Part shown: piece after piece, positions 49,050 to 57,069 of the stretch
Position numbering within the stretch: position 1 is the first letter of the stretch
Layout of the letters: the number at the start of each line of letters is the position of its first letter
From: Rhizobium sp. CFBP 8762
GTDB taxonomy: Bacteria > Pseudomonadota > Alphaproteobacteria > Rhizobiales > Rhizobiaceae
Direction of reading: 5' to 3'
NCBI RefSeq assembly: GCF_014841565.1
Contig: NZ_JACYUD010000009.1
Span: 124,001 to 188,000, forward strand
DNA: 64,000 nt
Notes under the pieces: model-generated
Told to the model about the DNA's origin: nothing
The model's database searches: none
Seen by the model: only the letters and a program-made list of their open reading frames with translations
Program-made: the position numbers and the translations under genes

Positions 49050-49080
49050 AAGCCCGGCTTGTCCGGGCTTTTTCTTTTTT
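49050..49080 (+). terminator. Rho-independent terminator
   Basis: AAGCCCGG-CTTGT-CCGGGCTT followed by TTTCTTTTTT, 28 nt after the membrane-protein stop. The stem is nearly the same sequence as the one at 21795. Confidence 0.9.
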
Positions 49081-49139
49081 GGAACGATTTTTCCACTAAA
49101 CCGTTCCTTACAGTGTTCCTAGCAACAGAGGGTGCTGTC

Positions 49140-49379
49140 ATGGTGGTAAGTACAACGGAACTGAAGGTTCAGGATATTCTGGAAAATGTTTCGCTGATCC
49201 GGGACCAGAAGATAGCCAAATTGAAATTGCTGGAAGAAGATGCCCGTGGACTGCAACGCGCAGGCTCCGAGAGCGCGATGGTAGACGATGACGGCTGGTA
49301 CGCCGATCTGCGCATCATTGAAAAGGCGCTGAAAAAGCTTGGGCAGGGCAGCCGCCCTGAGGGCGCCTCAAGTCTTTAA
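49140..49379 (+). CDS. Hypothetical protein, 79 residues
   Basis: Helical, charged small protein (MVVSTTELKVQDILENVSLIRDQK...) with a probable short coiled coil at residues 5-38. An AGAGGG element lies about 9 nt before the ATG; a GTG directly after is an alternative. Single gene bounded by terminators on both sides. No known family recognised. Confidence 0.65.
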   Translation: MVVSTTELKVQDILENVSLIRDQKIAKLKLLEEDARGLQRAGSESAMVDDDGWYADLRIIEKALKKLGQGSRPEGASSL

Positions 49380-49388
49380 AGTGCAGTG

Positions 49389-49415
49389 CCGGAGCGAAAT
49401 CGCTCCGGTTTTTTT
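49389..49415 (+). terminator. Rho-independent terminator
   Basis: CCGGAGCG-AAAT-CGCTCCGG followed by seven T, 9 nt past the stop of the small gene. Confidence 0.92.
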
Positions 49416-50718
49416 ATAGGCACTCCAGCCAGCCACCGGTAAAGCCGGCAAGGTCAAGCCCACGGCGAACCAGATCGGTCGCGCGTATCAAGGCCCACGG
49501 CTGGCCGGTGCGATAATTCTCGATCATCATGACCAACAACCCTTGATCCAGCCCGGAGCATCGACGCGCCACCCAACCTTCCGGTCCCCTACTCCGCCCG
49601 CGCAAGCTCGGATTGAAGCTGTCAGGAAAACGTCCGTGGTTCAGCAAAGCTGGGTAGGTTTGCATCAGGTGGTCAAAATGTTGCCACGCCACATCCGCGT
49701 TGAACGGTAGGCAGGCCAGTCCCGCCCAGGGAATCAAGGTGCCGTCGTCAGGCCCGAACGGAACTGCGCGAGCACTGTATCCCAGCATGGTCATCCGCCT
49801 GCCGTCACGCAATACGCGCGGACCCTTTGGCCCGCCGCAGGCCGACAGGCCCCAGCTACCTGCTCCGTATCCGGTAAACCGATTGGGATTCTGCTCTGCA
49901 TAGGCCTGTTGTGCCGTGATGGCGCGCTGCGTGTTTTGAAAATAATCGGCGCCGTCTAGATTAAGTTGGCCATCCTGCAACCCCCGGAAATCGATCCAGC
50001 TGTGCGAAAACAGATGGATAAACAGTGGACCTGCATGGAGATACCGCATCGCTCCTTCGCCGAGATAGGTGTAGCTCTTGGCGAACTGTGCGTAGCTGTC
50101 CTTTGACAAAGCAAATGTGGGCGATGCCAGACCGAGGACGAACAGGATAATCGCCTCACTATAGCCCTGCCAGACATGTGGCAGAAACCCGGTCTCGGGT
50201 TTCCAGCCCATAAACACCATCGCGCTTTCATTCTCCATGAAGCGCCAATCCACCCGTTCATACAACAGGGTCACAACGCGACGGATATCGCGCTCACTCT
50301 GCGCGTCACCCTGAAAATAGGCGCTGGCGGTAATCATTCCCGCGATCAGAAAAGCGGTATCAATGGAGGAGAGTTCGCTGTCCCACGTTCGTTGCCCGGT
50401 CTTCATATCCAGAAAATGATAATAGAAGCCGCGATAGCCGGTTGCGTCTGGCGCATCGCTCTGCTCCGAATTCAGGAAGAAATCCAGTAGGCGCCGGGTG
50501 CGCGCTACGGCGTCATTCCGGGTCATCCATCCGCGCTCCACGCCGATGGGTATGCACGACAGCCAGAAGCCAACGACGGCAATGCTGCAGGGCGATCCCG
50601 GGAGCGATGTATCGGCAACAAGGCCGGTATCCGGGTCGCTGAAATCCAGAAAGTAGCGGAAAGCGTCGTGTTGTATTATGTCTAGTTGTTGACGTCGGTC
50701 TGTATCGAGATTCACCAT
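49414..50718 (-). CDS. Glucoamylase-like protein (PF10091 type; possible beta-glucanase)
   Basis: 434 residues, an alpha/alpha-barrel glycoside hydrolase of the glycoamylase-like group. Features are YFLDFSDPDTGLVADTS near the start, RGFYYHFLDMKTG, ELSSIDTAFLIAG (acidic residues expected near the catalytic site) and HVWQGYSEAIILF. No signal peptide. Some relatives (GH144) cleave beta-1,2-glucan, which Rhizobiaceae make as periplasmic cyclic glucans, so such a substrate is attractive but unproven. The ATG at 50718 is preferred; 50742 is possible. Divergent from mpg. Confidence 0.82.
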   Translation of the reverse strand: MVNLDTDRRQQLDIIQHDAFRYFLDFSDPDTGLVADTSLPGSPCSIAVVGFWLSCIPIGVERGWMTRNDAVARTRRLLDFFLNSEQSDAPDATGYRGFYYHFLDMKTGQRTWDSELSSIDTAFLIAGMITASAYFQGDAQSERDIRRVVTLLYERVDWRFMENESAMVFMGWKPETGFLPHVWQGYSEAIILFVLGLASPTFALSKDSYAQFAKSYTYLGEGAMRYLHAGPLFIHLFSHSWIDFRGLQDGQLNLDGADYFQNTQRAITAQQAYAEQNPNRFTGYGAGSWGLSACGGPKGPRVLRDGRRMTMLGYSARAVPFGPDDGTLIPWAGLACLPFNADVAWQHFDHLMQTYPALLNHGRFPDSFNPSLRGRSRGPEGWVARRCSGLDQGLLVMMIENYRTGQPWALIRATDLVRRGLDLAGFTGGWLECL

Positions 50719-50781
50719 AACAGTCCATTTCAGCAGGGGCATTCAGTATATGGCAATGCCAGCCGAGCTTACGAGAGCCCC

Positions 50782-51381
50782 ATGACCATCTCCTTGACAA
50801 AAGCATTCTTTGAGCGGGACGTCGTTGATGTGGCGCGCGCACTGGTCGGGTGTAAGCTGACCGTGAACGGCATCGGTGGGCGTATCGTTGAAACGGAAGC
50901 CTACCATCGCGAGGATGAAGCTTCGCACAGTTTTCGCGGCGAAACGGCCCGCAACGCAGCGATGTTTGGCCCGGCAGGCTGTGCCTATGTCTATCGCTCC
51001 TATGGCATCCACTGGTGCCTGAATGTCACCACGGGGCACGGCAGTGCCGTGCTGATCCGCGCATTGGAACCCTTGCTGGGTGTGGACGTAATGCAGCAAC
51101 GACGTGGCATGGACGCGCTTCGTTTGCTGTGCTCCGGTCCGGGCCGCCTTTGCGCCGCCCTGCATGTGGACCTTTCACTCAACGGACAAGCAATTAACCA
51201 GCCTCCATTTGCGTTATGGCATGGTGTGACCGCTGGCAAAGTTGTGAGTGGCCCCCGGATCGGCATCACCAAAAACGTGGGCCAGCCCTGGCGGTTTGGG
51301 CTGGAAGGCTCCGCTTTCCTCAGTAAACCTCTTGTTCCGACGAGGCCTGATCACAGGCAAGGAGCGCCTTCAGCGGAATAA
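50782..51381 (+). CDS. 3-methyladenine DNA glycosylase (AAG/MPG family)
   Basis: Base-excision repair enzyme of 199 residues. The AAG core GGRIVETEAYHREDEASHSFRG contains the catalytic Glu; MFGPAGCAYVYRSYGIHWCLNVTTG and the late GPRIGITKN complete the family pattern. The ATG at 50782 gives the family start. Its last 62 nt overlap the convergent HWE kinase gene. Confidence 0.92.
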   Translation: MTISLTKAFFERDVVDVARALVGCKLTVNGIGGRIVETEAYHREDEASHSFRGETARNAAMFGPAGCAYVYRSYGIHWCLNVTTGHGSAVLIRALEPLLGVDVMQQRRGMDALRLLCSGPGRLCAALHVDLSLNGQAINQPPFALWHGVTAGKVVSGPRIGITKNVGQPWRFGLEGSAFLSKPLVPTRPDHRQGAPSAE

Positions 51382-52357
51382 CCATGCGGCAGGCCAAGCC
51401 AGTGGGTTTGTAATCAAGGTCTGTCTCGGCACCCAGTTCATGGACGAGCACACGCTGGATCATCGCTGAACCAAACCCCTGCCGCGACGGCGGCTCGACC
51501 GGCGGGCCGCCAAATTCCTTCCAGTGCAGAACCAGAACACCGCCTTGCGGATGCTCCTCTACAGCCCAGCGCACCTCGACATGACCCGCATCGGTGCTCA
51601 GTGCCCCATATTTGACCGCATTGGTGCACAGTTCATGCAGCGACATGCTGAGCGATAGCGCGGCGTTTGCCCGAATTTGCAAATCCGGACCCTGCGCGGT
51701 CAGCTTAGGCGAGCCTTCATCCTGGAATGGCTTGATGGCGGTATCAACAGTGGCACAAAGGGCCGCCCCCTGCCAGCGCTGCGTTAAAAGAGCATGTGCG
51801 TTCGTGAGCGCAATCAGGCGATGCGAAAAGATCGCTGACGCTTCAGCAGCAGGTATATTCGACTTGAAGGTTTGCCGCGCAATGGCCTGAACGGTGGACA
51901 GAAGATTTTTAACCCGGTGATCGAGCTCCCGTACCAGAAGATCGTGATGGTGATCCTGCTCCACCTGCCTGGCCTGCGCTTCGGCCAAGCGGTCCATCAG
52001 TGCATCAACCGCACCGCCCAGTCGGCCGAGTTCACCGTCATCCACACGGTCGCCAGCAAAAGCACCGGGATCTTTTGCCTCCCAGCCCTCCAGCTTTTGT
52101 ATGAGATCACCAACCCGCCCCTCGTGCCGTTGGCGAGACAAACCGGATATCGCCAACCACAGGGTCGCCAGCACCAGCAGGCTCATCACCACATGGCGGA
52201 TGACCATCGCGTTGACCGCAAGAGACGAATGCGGGCCCAAGGCCGCGACCAGCGCTGAACGAGTAGCAAACGCGTCCAAAGCAATGATGCCACATGTCGC
52301 GACAGCACATAAACCCACCAGCAAACTGTGTTGCCGACGTACCCCCGCAGACCCCAT
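51320..52357 (-). CDS. Membrane HWE-family sensor histidine kinase
   Basis: 345 residues: two N-terminal membrane helices (about 11-34 and 50-72), a HAMP-like linker (about 75-130), then an HWE-type kinase with phosphoacceptor His147 in ELDHRVKNLLSTVQAIARQTF and an ATPase part with LHELCTNAVKYGALS and GFGSAMIQRVL. The ATG at 52357 follows GGGAAGG; a longer frame to 52501 is unlikely. The periplasmic loop is very short, so the signal may come from the membrane. No partner regulator is adjacent. HWE kinases in alphaproteobacteria often act in the general stress response, which is an inference here. Confidence 0.88.
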   Translation of the reverse strand: MGSAGVRRQHSLLVGLCAVATCGIIALDAFATRSALVAALGPHSSLAVNAMVIRHVVMSLLVLATLWLAISGLSRQRHEGRVGDLIQKLEGWEAKDPGAFAGDRVDDGELGRLGGAVDALMDRLAEAQARQVEQDHHHDLLVRELDHRVKNLLSTVQAIARQTFKSNIPAAEASAIFSHRLIALTNAHALLTQRWQGAALCATVDTAIKPFQDEGSPKLTAQGPDLQIRANAALSLSMSLHELCTNAVKYGALSTDAGHVEVRWAVEEHPQGGVLVLHWKEFGGPPVEPPSRQGFGSAMIQRVLVHELGAETDLDYKPTGLACRMVIPLKALLACDQASSEQEVY

Positions 52358-52487
52358 CACTGCCTTCCCGTACCGCTCTAGCACCGTATCAGGCGCGCTC
52401 AGCAAACAGATTGGTTGCCCGCAGTCAGCGTAGTGGCGAAAAATACAACTGCCAATCGTTATAATTCGCCTACAAGAATTAATGGGT

Positions 52488-52518
52488 AAAAAAATACGCA
52501 CCGGCGTCGCCGGTGCGT
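52488..52518 (-). terminator. Rho-independent terminator of the small lipoprotein gene
   Basis: Minus-strand stem ACGCACCGG-CGACG-CCGGTGCGT followed by ATTTTTTTAC, 32 nt beyond the lipoprotein stop. Confidence 0.88.
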
Positions 52519-52549
52519 TCCAGGATGTCGATGGATGTTGCCAAACAGA

Positions 52550-52768
52550 TTACGGCTGCTGCGTATTCTGCGTGCCGCTTGGTGTGGTGGTTTGCGATGC
52601 GCCACCTGTTCCGGTCTGAGGCGTCGGCGAACTTTCCGTCGGTGCTGTCTGTCCTGATTCGGTGCCCGCTGGCGGAGTGGCTTGGGTTGGCTGCTTGTCG
52701 TTGGAATCGCTGCACGCTGCAAGTGTGAGCAGAGATGCACCCATAGTTGCCAATAGAAGTGTCCGCAT
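52550..52768 (-). CDS. Small Thr/Pro/Gly-rich lipoprotein
   Basis: 72 residues. Signal peptide MRTLLLATMGASLLTLAAC with the lipobox LAAC, then a low-complexity tail rich in Ser, Thr, Pro, Gln and Gly. The ATG at 52768 follows GAGGAG. Likely envelope-attached and unstructured. Followed by a strong terminator. Confidence 0.8.
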   Translation of the reverse strand: MRTLLLATMGASLLTLAACSDSNDKQPTQATPPAGTESGQTAPTESSPTPQTGTGGASQTTTPSGTQNTQQP

Positions 52769-52885
52769 TGCGTGTCTCCTCTTCGGTTGTCGAACGCCAC
52801 AAAAACTCGAGAGCGTCGACATTTGTTCCTTTTCGACGCGGCTTACCCGCGCACCCTTCTTTTTCCTGCGCTTTATCGTTATATT

Positions 52886-53155
52886 ATGGCCATGACCGAG
52901 AAAAATGACCCATTCGAGCATTCCGATTACGCTGGCGAGTTCGTGGAGGACGATATCGTTCTGCGTCTCGATATTTACCGGCCCGCCGGCACCAATGGTG
53001 ACTGGACGCTGGAAGTGGTGGACGAAACCGGTGCAACCACAGTCTGGGACGAACCGTTTGCAACCGACCGAGATGCCTATGAAGAGTTTCTGGCAACCAT
53101 CGAACGCGACGGCATAAGGGCATTTCTGGAGGAGCCAGTTACGCTCCTACACTAA
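52886..53155 (+). CDS. Hypothetical acidic protein, 89 residues
   Basis: Frame MAMTEKNDPFEHSDYAGEFVEDDIVLRLDIYRP..., a small acidic alpha/beta-looking protein without membrane segments. Start at the ATG at 52886 or 52892; no good ribosome site is visible upstream. The composition and the two-strand pattern (VLRLDIYR, WTLEVVDE) suggest a real gene. Family not recognised. Confidence 0.6.
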   Translation: MAMTEKNDPFEHSDYAGEFVEDDIVLRLDIYRPAGTNGDWTLEVVDETGATTVWDEPFATDRDAYEEFLATIERDGIRAFLEEPVTLLH

Positions 53156-53249
53156 ATGGGGGGTGTCCGTTTAAGGCCATTGTGTGGTGGGCGGAACAAT
53201 GCCCTACCTCACCCGTTTTTCCTTCAGAATTTAAACGAGGAGAAACGTT

Positions 53250-53438
53250 ATGCCTAACCGTGATCCCCTGCCCCAGCCCGATGCCACTACACCGCGTGGT
53301 CCGTCCGTTACCCCGGGCATACCCGACCGCGAACAAGAGAGTTCACCGACACCGCCGGTGATTGCACCGACCAGTGACACAAAAAACCCGAATGACCCAA
53401 CATTGATACCCGTTGGTGACCCGGCTGGAATGGCATAA
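53250..53438 (+). CDS. Small Pro-rich hypothetical protein
   Basis: 62 residues, 16 or so Pro, plus Asp, Thr and Ser; MPNRDPLPQPDATTPRG... Likely disordered. A good GAGGAG lies 8 nt before the ATG. Isolated gene just before the tRNA. No function inferred. Confidence 0.65.
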   Translation: MPNRDPLPQPDATTPRGPSVTPGIPDREQESSPTPPVIAPTSDTKNPNDPTLIPVGDPAGMA

Positions 53439-53449
53439 TTTAAGAAAAG

Positions 53450-53526
53450 TGGTAGCGAAGGACGGATTTGAACCGCCGACACAAGGATTATGATTCCTCT
53501 GCTCTAACCAACTGAGCTACTCCGCC
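53450..53526 (-). tRNA. tRNA-Met (CAT)
   Basis: 77 nt including encoded CCA. Acceptor GGCGGAG pairs with CTTCGCT, D-arm GCTC...GAGC, anticodon stem GAGGA/TCCTT around loop ATCATAA with anticodon CAT, and T-arm GGCGG-TTCAAAT-CCGTC. It lacks the unpaired first base of initiator tRNA, so it reads as elongator Met; tRNA-Ile with lysidine at CAT cannot be fully excluded. Confidence 0.92.
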
Positions 53527-53563
53527 AAAACGAACATTTTGATGTCCGCGTCAGTGGGGCGGC

Positions 53564-53592
53564 TTATAAGATGCGGCCCATGTTCCTGTCAA
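53564..53592 (-). promoter_or_regulatory. Sigma-70-type promoter of tRNA-Met
   Basis: Minus strand TTGACA (53592-53587), 17-nt spacer, TTATAA (53569-53564). Expected start near 53557, about 30 nt before the tRNA. This is the clearest housekeeping promoter in the window. Confidence 0.85.
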
Positions 53593-53599
53593 GCGAAGG

Positions 53600-53631
53600 C
53601 TCACGCGTTTTTTAAAAATGTAACGCGTGAG
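53600..53631. repeat. Perfect 10-bp inverted repeat between mnmA and the tRNA promoter
   Basis: CTCACGCGTT and AACGCGTGAG around a 12-nt AT-rich loop (TTTTAAAAATGT). On either strand it lies after mnmA and just upstream of the tRNA -35, so it may end the mnmA transcript or form a cruciform; the run of T is inside the loop, not after the stem. Confidence 0.6.
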
Positions 53632-53743
53632 ACTCCTCAAGCGTGTAGAAATCTTTCAGATTTGCTCCTACGCTTTAGGTCCTTATTTGGTCGCATGCCG
53701 TTCACGCAAAACCGCTGCACACTTTTGCGCGGCATGCTTACAT

Positions 53744-54940
53744 TCAAGCTGCAACTGGCTTGTCCAAAAGCTGGCGTAAGGCTTCTTCAGCACTTGCTTC
53801 ACGTTCCGAACGCTGCACAAAGCCACCGCCGTAAATGCGGGCATCTTCCCCCTCGCCGGAGTAGAGCGCGCAGGCTTGACCAGGCGCCACACCGGCTTCA
53901 CCATCCAGCAGTTCAACGAAGATACCGCCTTCATCCATGCCCAGCAGCGAAGGCTTTGGCGGGCGGGTGGAGCGCACCTTGGCATAGCACTGAAAGCCCG
54001 CTTTGGCGGTCTCCATGAGGTCGGCATCGCCGAGCCAGTTGATGTCGCGCAAATAGACCTTGCGCGTCTCCAGCGCCTCTTTTGGACCAACGATCACGCG
54101 GCGGCTACGGGCATCCAGATAGACGACGTAAAGAGGCTCACCAGTCGCCACACCAATGCCGCGCCGCTGACCGATCGTGTAGTGGACAATCCCGTCATGG
54201 CCGCCCAGCACCCGGCCATCCATGTGCACGATATCGCCCTTGAGCGATGCATTCGGCTTCAATTTGGTGATGATATCGGTATATTTGCCTTGCGGCACAA
54301 AGCAGATATCCTGACTGTCGGCTTTCTTGGCAACAACCAGACCCATCTCCTCTGCCAGTTCACGCGTGCGAGCCTTGGACAGGCCACCGAGCGGAAAGCG
54401 CAGATAATCGATCTGCTCCTGCGTGGTCGCAAACAGAAAATAGCTCTGGTCCCGATCCGCATCCACGGGCCGGTACAGGCCCCGCCGACCGGGCTCGCCC
54501 GGCAAGGGATTGGGCCGCGAGCGAATATAATGGCCAGTGGCCAGGGCATCCGCGCCCAATTCCCGCGCCGTTGTCAGCAAATCGGCAAATTTAACTGTCT
54601 GGTTGCAGGTCACGCACGGAATCGGCGTTTCGCCTGCGACGTAGCTATCCATGAAGGGATTGATGACCGTCTCGCGAAACCGCTTTTCATAATCCAGCAC
54701 ATAATGGGGAATGCCGATCACTTCGCAGACACGGCGCGCATCATCAATATCTTGCCCCGCACAGCACGAACCGGCGCGGTGCACCGCAGCCCCGTGATCG
54801 TAGAGTTGCAGGGTGATGCCGAGAACATCATAGCCTTCCCGTTTCAGGATACCAGCCACAACGGAGGAATCAACGCCGCCGGACATGGCAACGACAACGC
54901 GGGTATCTTCTGGCTTACGATCAAAATCGAGGCTGTTCAC
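53744..54940 (-). CDS. mnmA: tRNA-specific 2-thiouridylase MnmA
   Basis: 398-residue enzyme that adds sulfur to U34 of tRNA Lys/Glu/Gln. PP-loop AMSGGVDSS near residue 18-26, catalytic Cys in [10 protein letters not shown] and the partner Cys in [11 protein letters not shown], then [11 protein letters not shown] in the C-terminal part. Length and features are full. Starts [15 protein letters not shown]. Convergent with nothing close; upstream gap of 129 nt to the LuxR gene on the same strand. Confidence 0.95.
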   Translation of the reverse strand: MNSLDFDRKPEDTRVVVAMSGGVDSSVVAGILKREGYDVLGITLQLYDHGAAVHRAGSCCAGQDIDDARRVCEVIGIPHYVLDYEKRFRETVINPFMDSYVAGETPIPCVTCNQTVKFADLLTTARELGADALATGHYIRSRPNPLPGEPGRRGLYRPVDADRDQSYFLFATTQEQIDYLRFPLGGLSKARTRELAEEMGLVVAKKADSQDICFVPQGKYTDIITKLKPNASLKGDIVHMDGRVLGGHDGIVHYTIGQRRGIGVATGEPLYVVYLDARSRRVIVGPKEALETRKVYLRDINWLGDADLMETAKAGFQCYAKVRSTRPPKPSLLGMDEGGIFVELLDGEAGVAPGQACALYSGEGEDARIYGGGFVQRSEREASAEEALRQLLDKPVAA

Positions 54941-55069
54941 GAGTCTCTACCGCCATTTTCAAGCAAAGCGCACATAGGTGCCAAGCGTGGCGCAGTCTGA
55001 AACCGGCACACGGGTTGGGCTGTATATAGAAACTTGTCAGCCGCAGAGCAAGAAAAACGCGAATCGCTT

Positions 55070-55783
55070 TTAAATCAGTTTCAGCCGCATGGCCCGCGCG
55101 ATGGCCTGCATGCGATTGACCGATTCGAGCTTGCGAACGGCACTTTTGAAATACGAGCTGACGGTGTTGCTGGAAATTCCCAGAATGATCGCGATTTCAT
55201 CGCTGCTCTTTCCCGCTGCCGCCCACCGCAGGCACTCCAGTTCGCGGCTGCTCAGCCGCTCTTTCAGACCTTCGCTGTCGTTTGTGTCGAAGCCATCGAA
55301 AATTTCGACAAGCGCATAATACAGATGCGCCATATCATCATGATGCAGCGGCCCACGCCCGCCCGAAAGCGCCAGAAAATAGGGGTTACCATCCACCCCG
55401 TGCAGCCGCGCCGCCAGTGTATTGACAAAATCGGCAGCCCGAAACCGCCGATCGATGTGTTCGTTGAAGCCGGGTATCGCCAGCAAAGACGATGGCATGA
55501 AGACCGGAAGACCTGTGTGGCGAACCGCCTGCACCAGTTCACAAGCACCAAACGCACCGGTGGCGTTGTATTCGCGGACCAGATCGCCGGGCCAGTTGCA
55601 GACCATCACTTGCTGGGCAAAATGTTGATGGTCGCCGCCCGCAAAGCGCGCAATGACGAACCAGGAAAAATCAAACTGCAGCGCTACGGTTCGCAACTGA
55701 TGCAACACTGCGTAATTCATATGGCCGCTGCCGCTCTCGACAGCGCCTTTTATGGCCGAACCAAATTTTTGAACGTCCGTCAT
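55070..55783 (-). CDS. LuxR-family solo regulator
   Basis: About 237 residues. The N-terminal part (about 20-165) has the length and pattern of an autoinducer-binding domain. The C-terminal LuxR helix-turn-helix is about 175-232 (LSSRELECLRWAAAGKSSDEIAIILGISSNTVSSYFKSAVRKL). In the region where acyl-homoserine lactone receptors keep Asp-Pro, I see Ala-Cys (GAFGACELVQ), so it may not bind a standard lactone. No luxI synthase is in the window. The ATG at 55783 is chosen; GTG at 55798 is possible. Ends 129 nt before mnmA. Confidence 0.87.
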   Translation of the reverse strand: MTDVQKFGSAIKGAVESGSGHMNYAVLHQLRTVALQFDFSWFVIARFAGGDHQHFAQQVMVCNWPGDLVREYNATGAFGACELVQAVRHTGLPVFMPSSLLAIPGFNEHIDRRFRAADFVNTLAARLHGVDGNPYFLALSGGRGPLHHDDMAHLYYALVEIFDGFDTNDSEGLKERLSSRELECLRWAAAGKSSDEIAIILGISSNTVSSYFKSAVRKLESVNRMQAIARAMRLKLI

Positions 55784-56133
55784 CGTCGAACTGCGCACCG
55801 GTCATGAACTCGAAAAAGCGTCTTATCATCAATATGAGAGTTACCGTCGAGGGCCGAAAGAAAAAATAGGGTTTTTTATTGCTCATTCATGAACGGAAAA
55901 CACCGCTGACTGCCGGGTTTGAAAGGCGTGTTTGATACACGCACATCCTTCTGATTGCAGGCTTTGTGCCGCTGTCTTTTCAGCAATTGAAACGTGACAT
56001 TGAATCGCATTTATCAAGATTGCCAGCGAAGTCTCTCAAATTATTAGCGAAATGTTACTTGGGGCTTAGGCAATTATTAAATGTGGCACGCTAGGGTGCC
56101 TGCATGTGGTCTTGAGTGTGTGTAGAGAGTCCA
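55784..56133 (+). promoter_or_regulatory. Divergent control region of the LuxR gene and sciP
   Basis: 350 nt without a convincing gene. It contains a CtrA-like box TTAG-N7-TTAA at 56066-56080 (one mismatch to TTAA-N7-TTAA), a weaker TTAG-N7-TTAC at 56044-56058, a GANTC site GAATC at 56002-56006 and a small hairpin GGCAC/GTGCC at 56085-56100 in the sciP leader. CtrA activates sciP in Caulobacter, so a similar loop is expected. Confidence 0.5.
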
Positions 56134-56409
56134 ATGACCGAGTTAGTACGACCCCGCGTAAAATATGTCATCGGCCCCGATGGCAGCCCGTTAACGATAG
56201 CCGACCTGCCACCGTCCAATACGCGGCGATGGGTTATCCGTCGAAAGGCTGAAGTCGTTGCCGCCGTACGCGGCGGGTTGCTGAGCCTTGAAGAAGCCTG
56301 TGCGCGTTATACGCTGACAGTGGAAGAATTCCTGTCATGGCAATCCTCAATCAATGATCATGGTCTGGCCGGTCTGCGCACGACGCGCATTCAGCAGTAT
56401 CGCCACTAA
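56134..56409 (+). CDS. sciP: CtrA inhibitor SciP (DUF1153)
   Basis: Small helix-turn-helix protein, 91 residues, of the DUF1153 family. In Caulobacter SciP binds CtrA and blocks its transcriptional activity in G1. Typical sequence: VKYVIGPDGSPLTIADLPP, TRRWVIRRKAEVVAAVRGGLLSLEEACARY and TVEEFLSWQ. The ATG at 56134 (MTELVRPRVKY) gives the family start; a frame to 56116 adds six residues. It lies about 1.1 kb from ctrA. Confidence 0.93.
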   Translation: MTELVRPRVKYVIGPDGSPLTIADLPPSNTRRWVIRRKAEVVAAVRGGLLSLEEACARYTLTVEEFLSWQSSINDHGLAGLRTTRIQQYRH

Positions 56410-56718
56410 GCCTATCGCGCATAGGGGTGAAACCGCTTATCGCTCCTGATGCTGCAGCGTGATGATGCGAGTGATTACAGCGACGGGCGCCAAACATGAT
56501 GCGCAAAGGTCGCTGTAACAACTGCTTAAATTGATTCCGATTTAAGCAATTATGCAATAGTCAGAAAAAATAACCGATGTGATACTCATCACAGCGGTTG
56601 TTTACGTTTGAAGAGAAAACGCCAAGCGTTCAACGGAGGCGACACCACCCTGCACGCTCCGGCACCCGAAGTAGCCGCAACGTCCTGGATCGTTTCCGGC
56701 CCAGGACAAAGCGCTTAT
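56410..56718. other. Intergenic region with structured hairpins and a CRP-like site
   Basis: 309 nt between convergent sciP and the fliJ-like gene. It holds a long inverted repeat TTACAGCGAC/GTCGCTGTAA at 56475-56518 with a nested GCGC/GCGC, a second TGCTTAAAT/ATTTAAGCA at 56523-56548 enclosing GATTC (56533-56537), and a perfect CRP-type palindrome TGTGAT-ACTC-ATCACA at 56578-56593. On the minus strand CATAAT (56554-56549) would place a start near 56543, about 42 nt from the palindrome centre. No reading frame of interest. A regulatory RNA is possible; see findings. Confidence 0.45.
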
Positions 56719-57069
56719 TCAAGCCCGCAAACGAACGGTAACATCCCGCTCTTCAAGGGCGGATGCCTTGGCGAACTCGGACTGCACATCTTCAAGGGCG
56801 AGTTCGGCAGCATCCTGTTGAACCTTCAGTTCCCGGATGGAAACCTGCAAGTTATCAGCACGCTGTCTGGCTGCCTTTGCGAATGTCGGATAGGCGAAGT
56901 GGTTCACATCGGTAATGCCGGATTTCTTTTCTTCAAAGACAATCTGGTTTTCCAACTCTTTCGCCATCCGCTCGAACTCAGACATCATCACCTGAAGTTG
57001 CCCCAGTTGACGTTGCTTTTCTCTCACCTGAAATTCTTTCAGGCGAACAAGGCTCTCACGTGACTTCAT
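56719..57069 (-). CDS. FliJ-like coiled-coil protein
   Basis: 116 residues, almost wholly alpha-helical with two coiled-coil arms: KSRESLVRLKEFQVREKQRQL and later RADNLQVSIRELKVQQDAAELALED. This is the layout of FliJ, the flagellar export stalk protein. The ATG at 57069 (MKSRESLVRL) gives the family start; a frame to 57123 is not used. It is divergent from ctrA and its promoter must lie in the 57070-57508 region. No other flagellar gene is present, so the FliJ assignment is from shape and composition. Confidence 0.75.
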   Translation of the reverse strand: MKSRESLVRLKEFQVREKQRQLGQLQVMMSEFERMAKELENQIVFEEKKSGITDVNHFAYPTFAKAARQRADNLQVSIRELKVQQDAAELALEDVQSEFAKASALEERDVTVRLRA

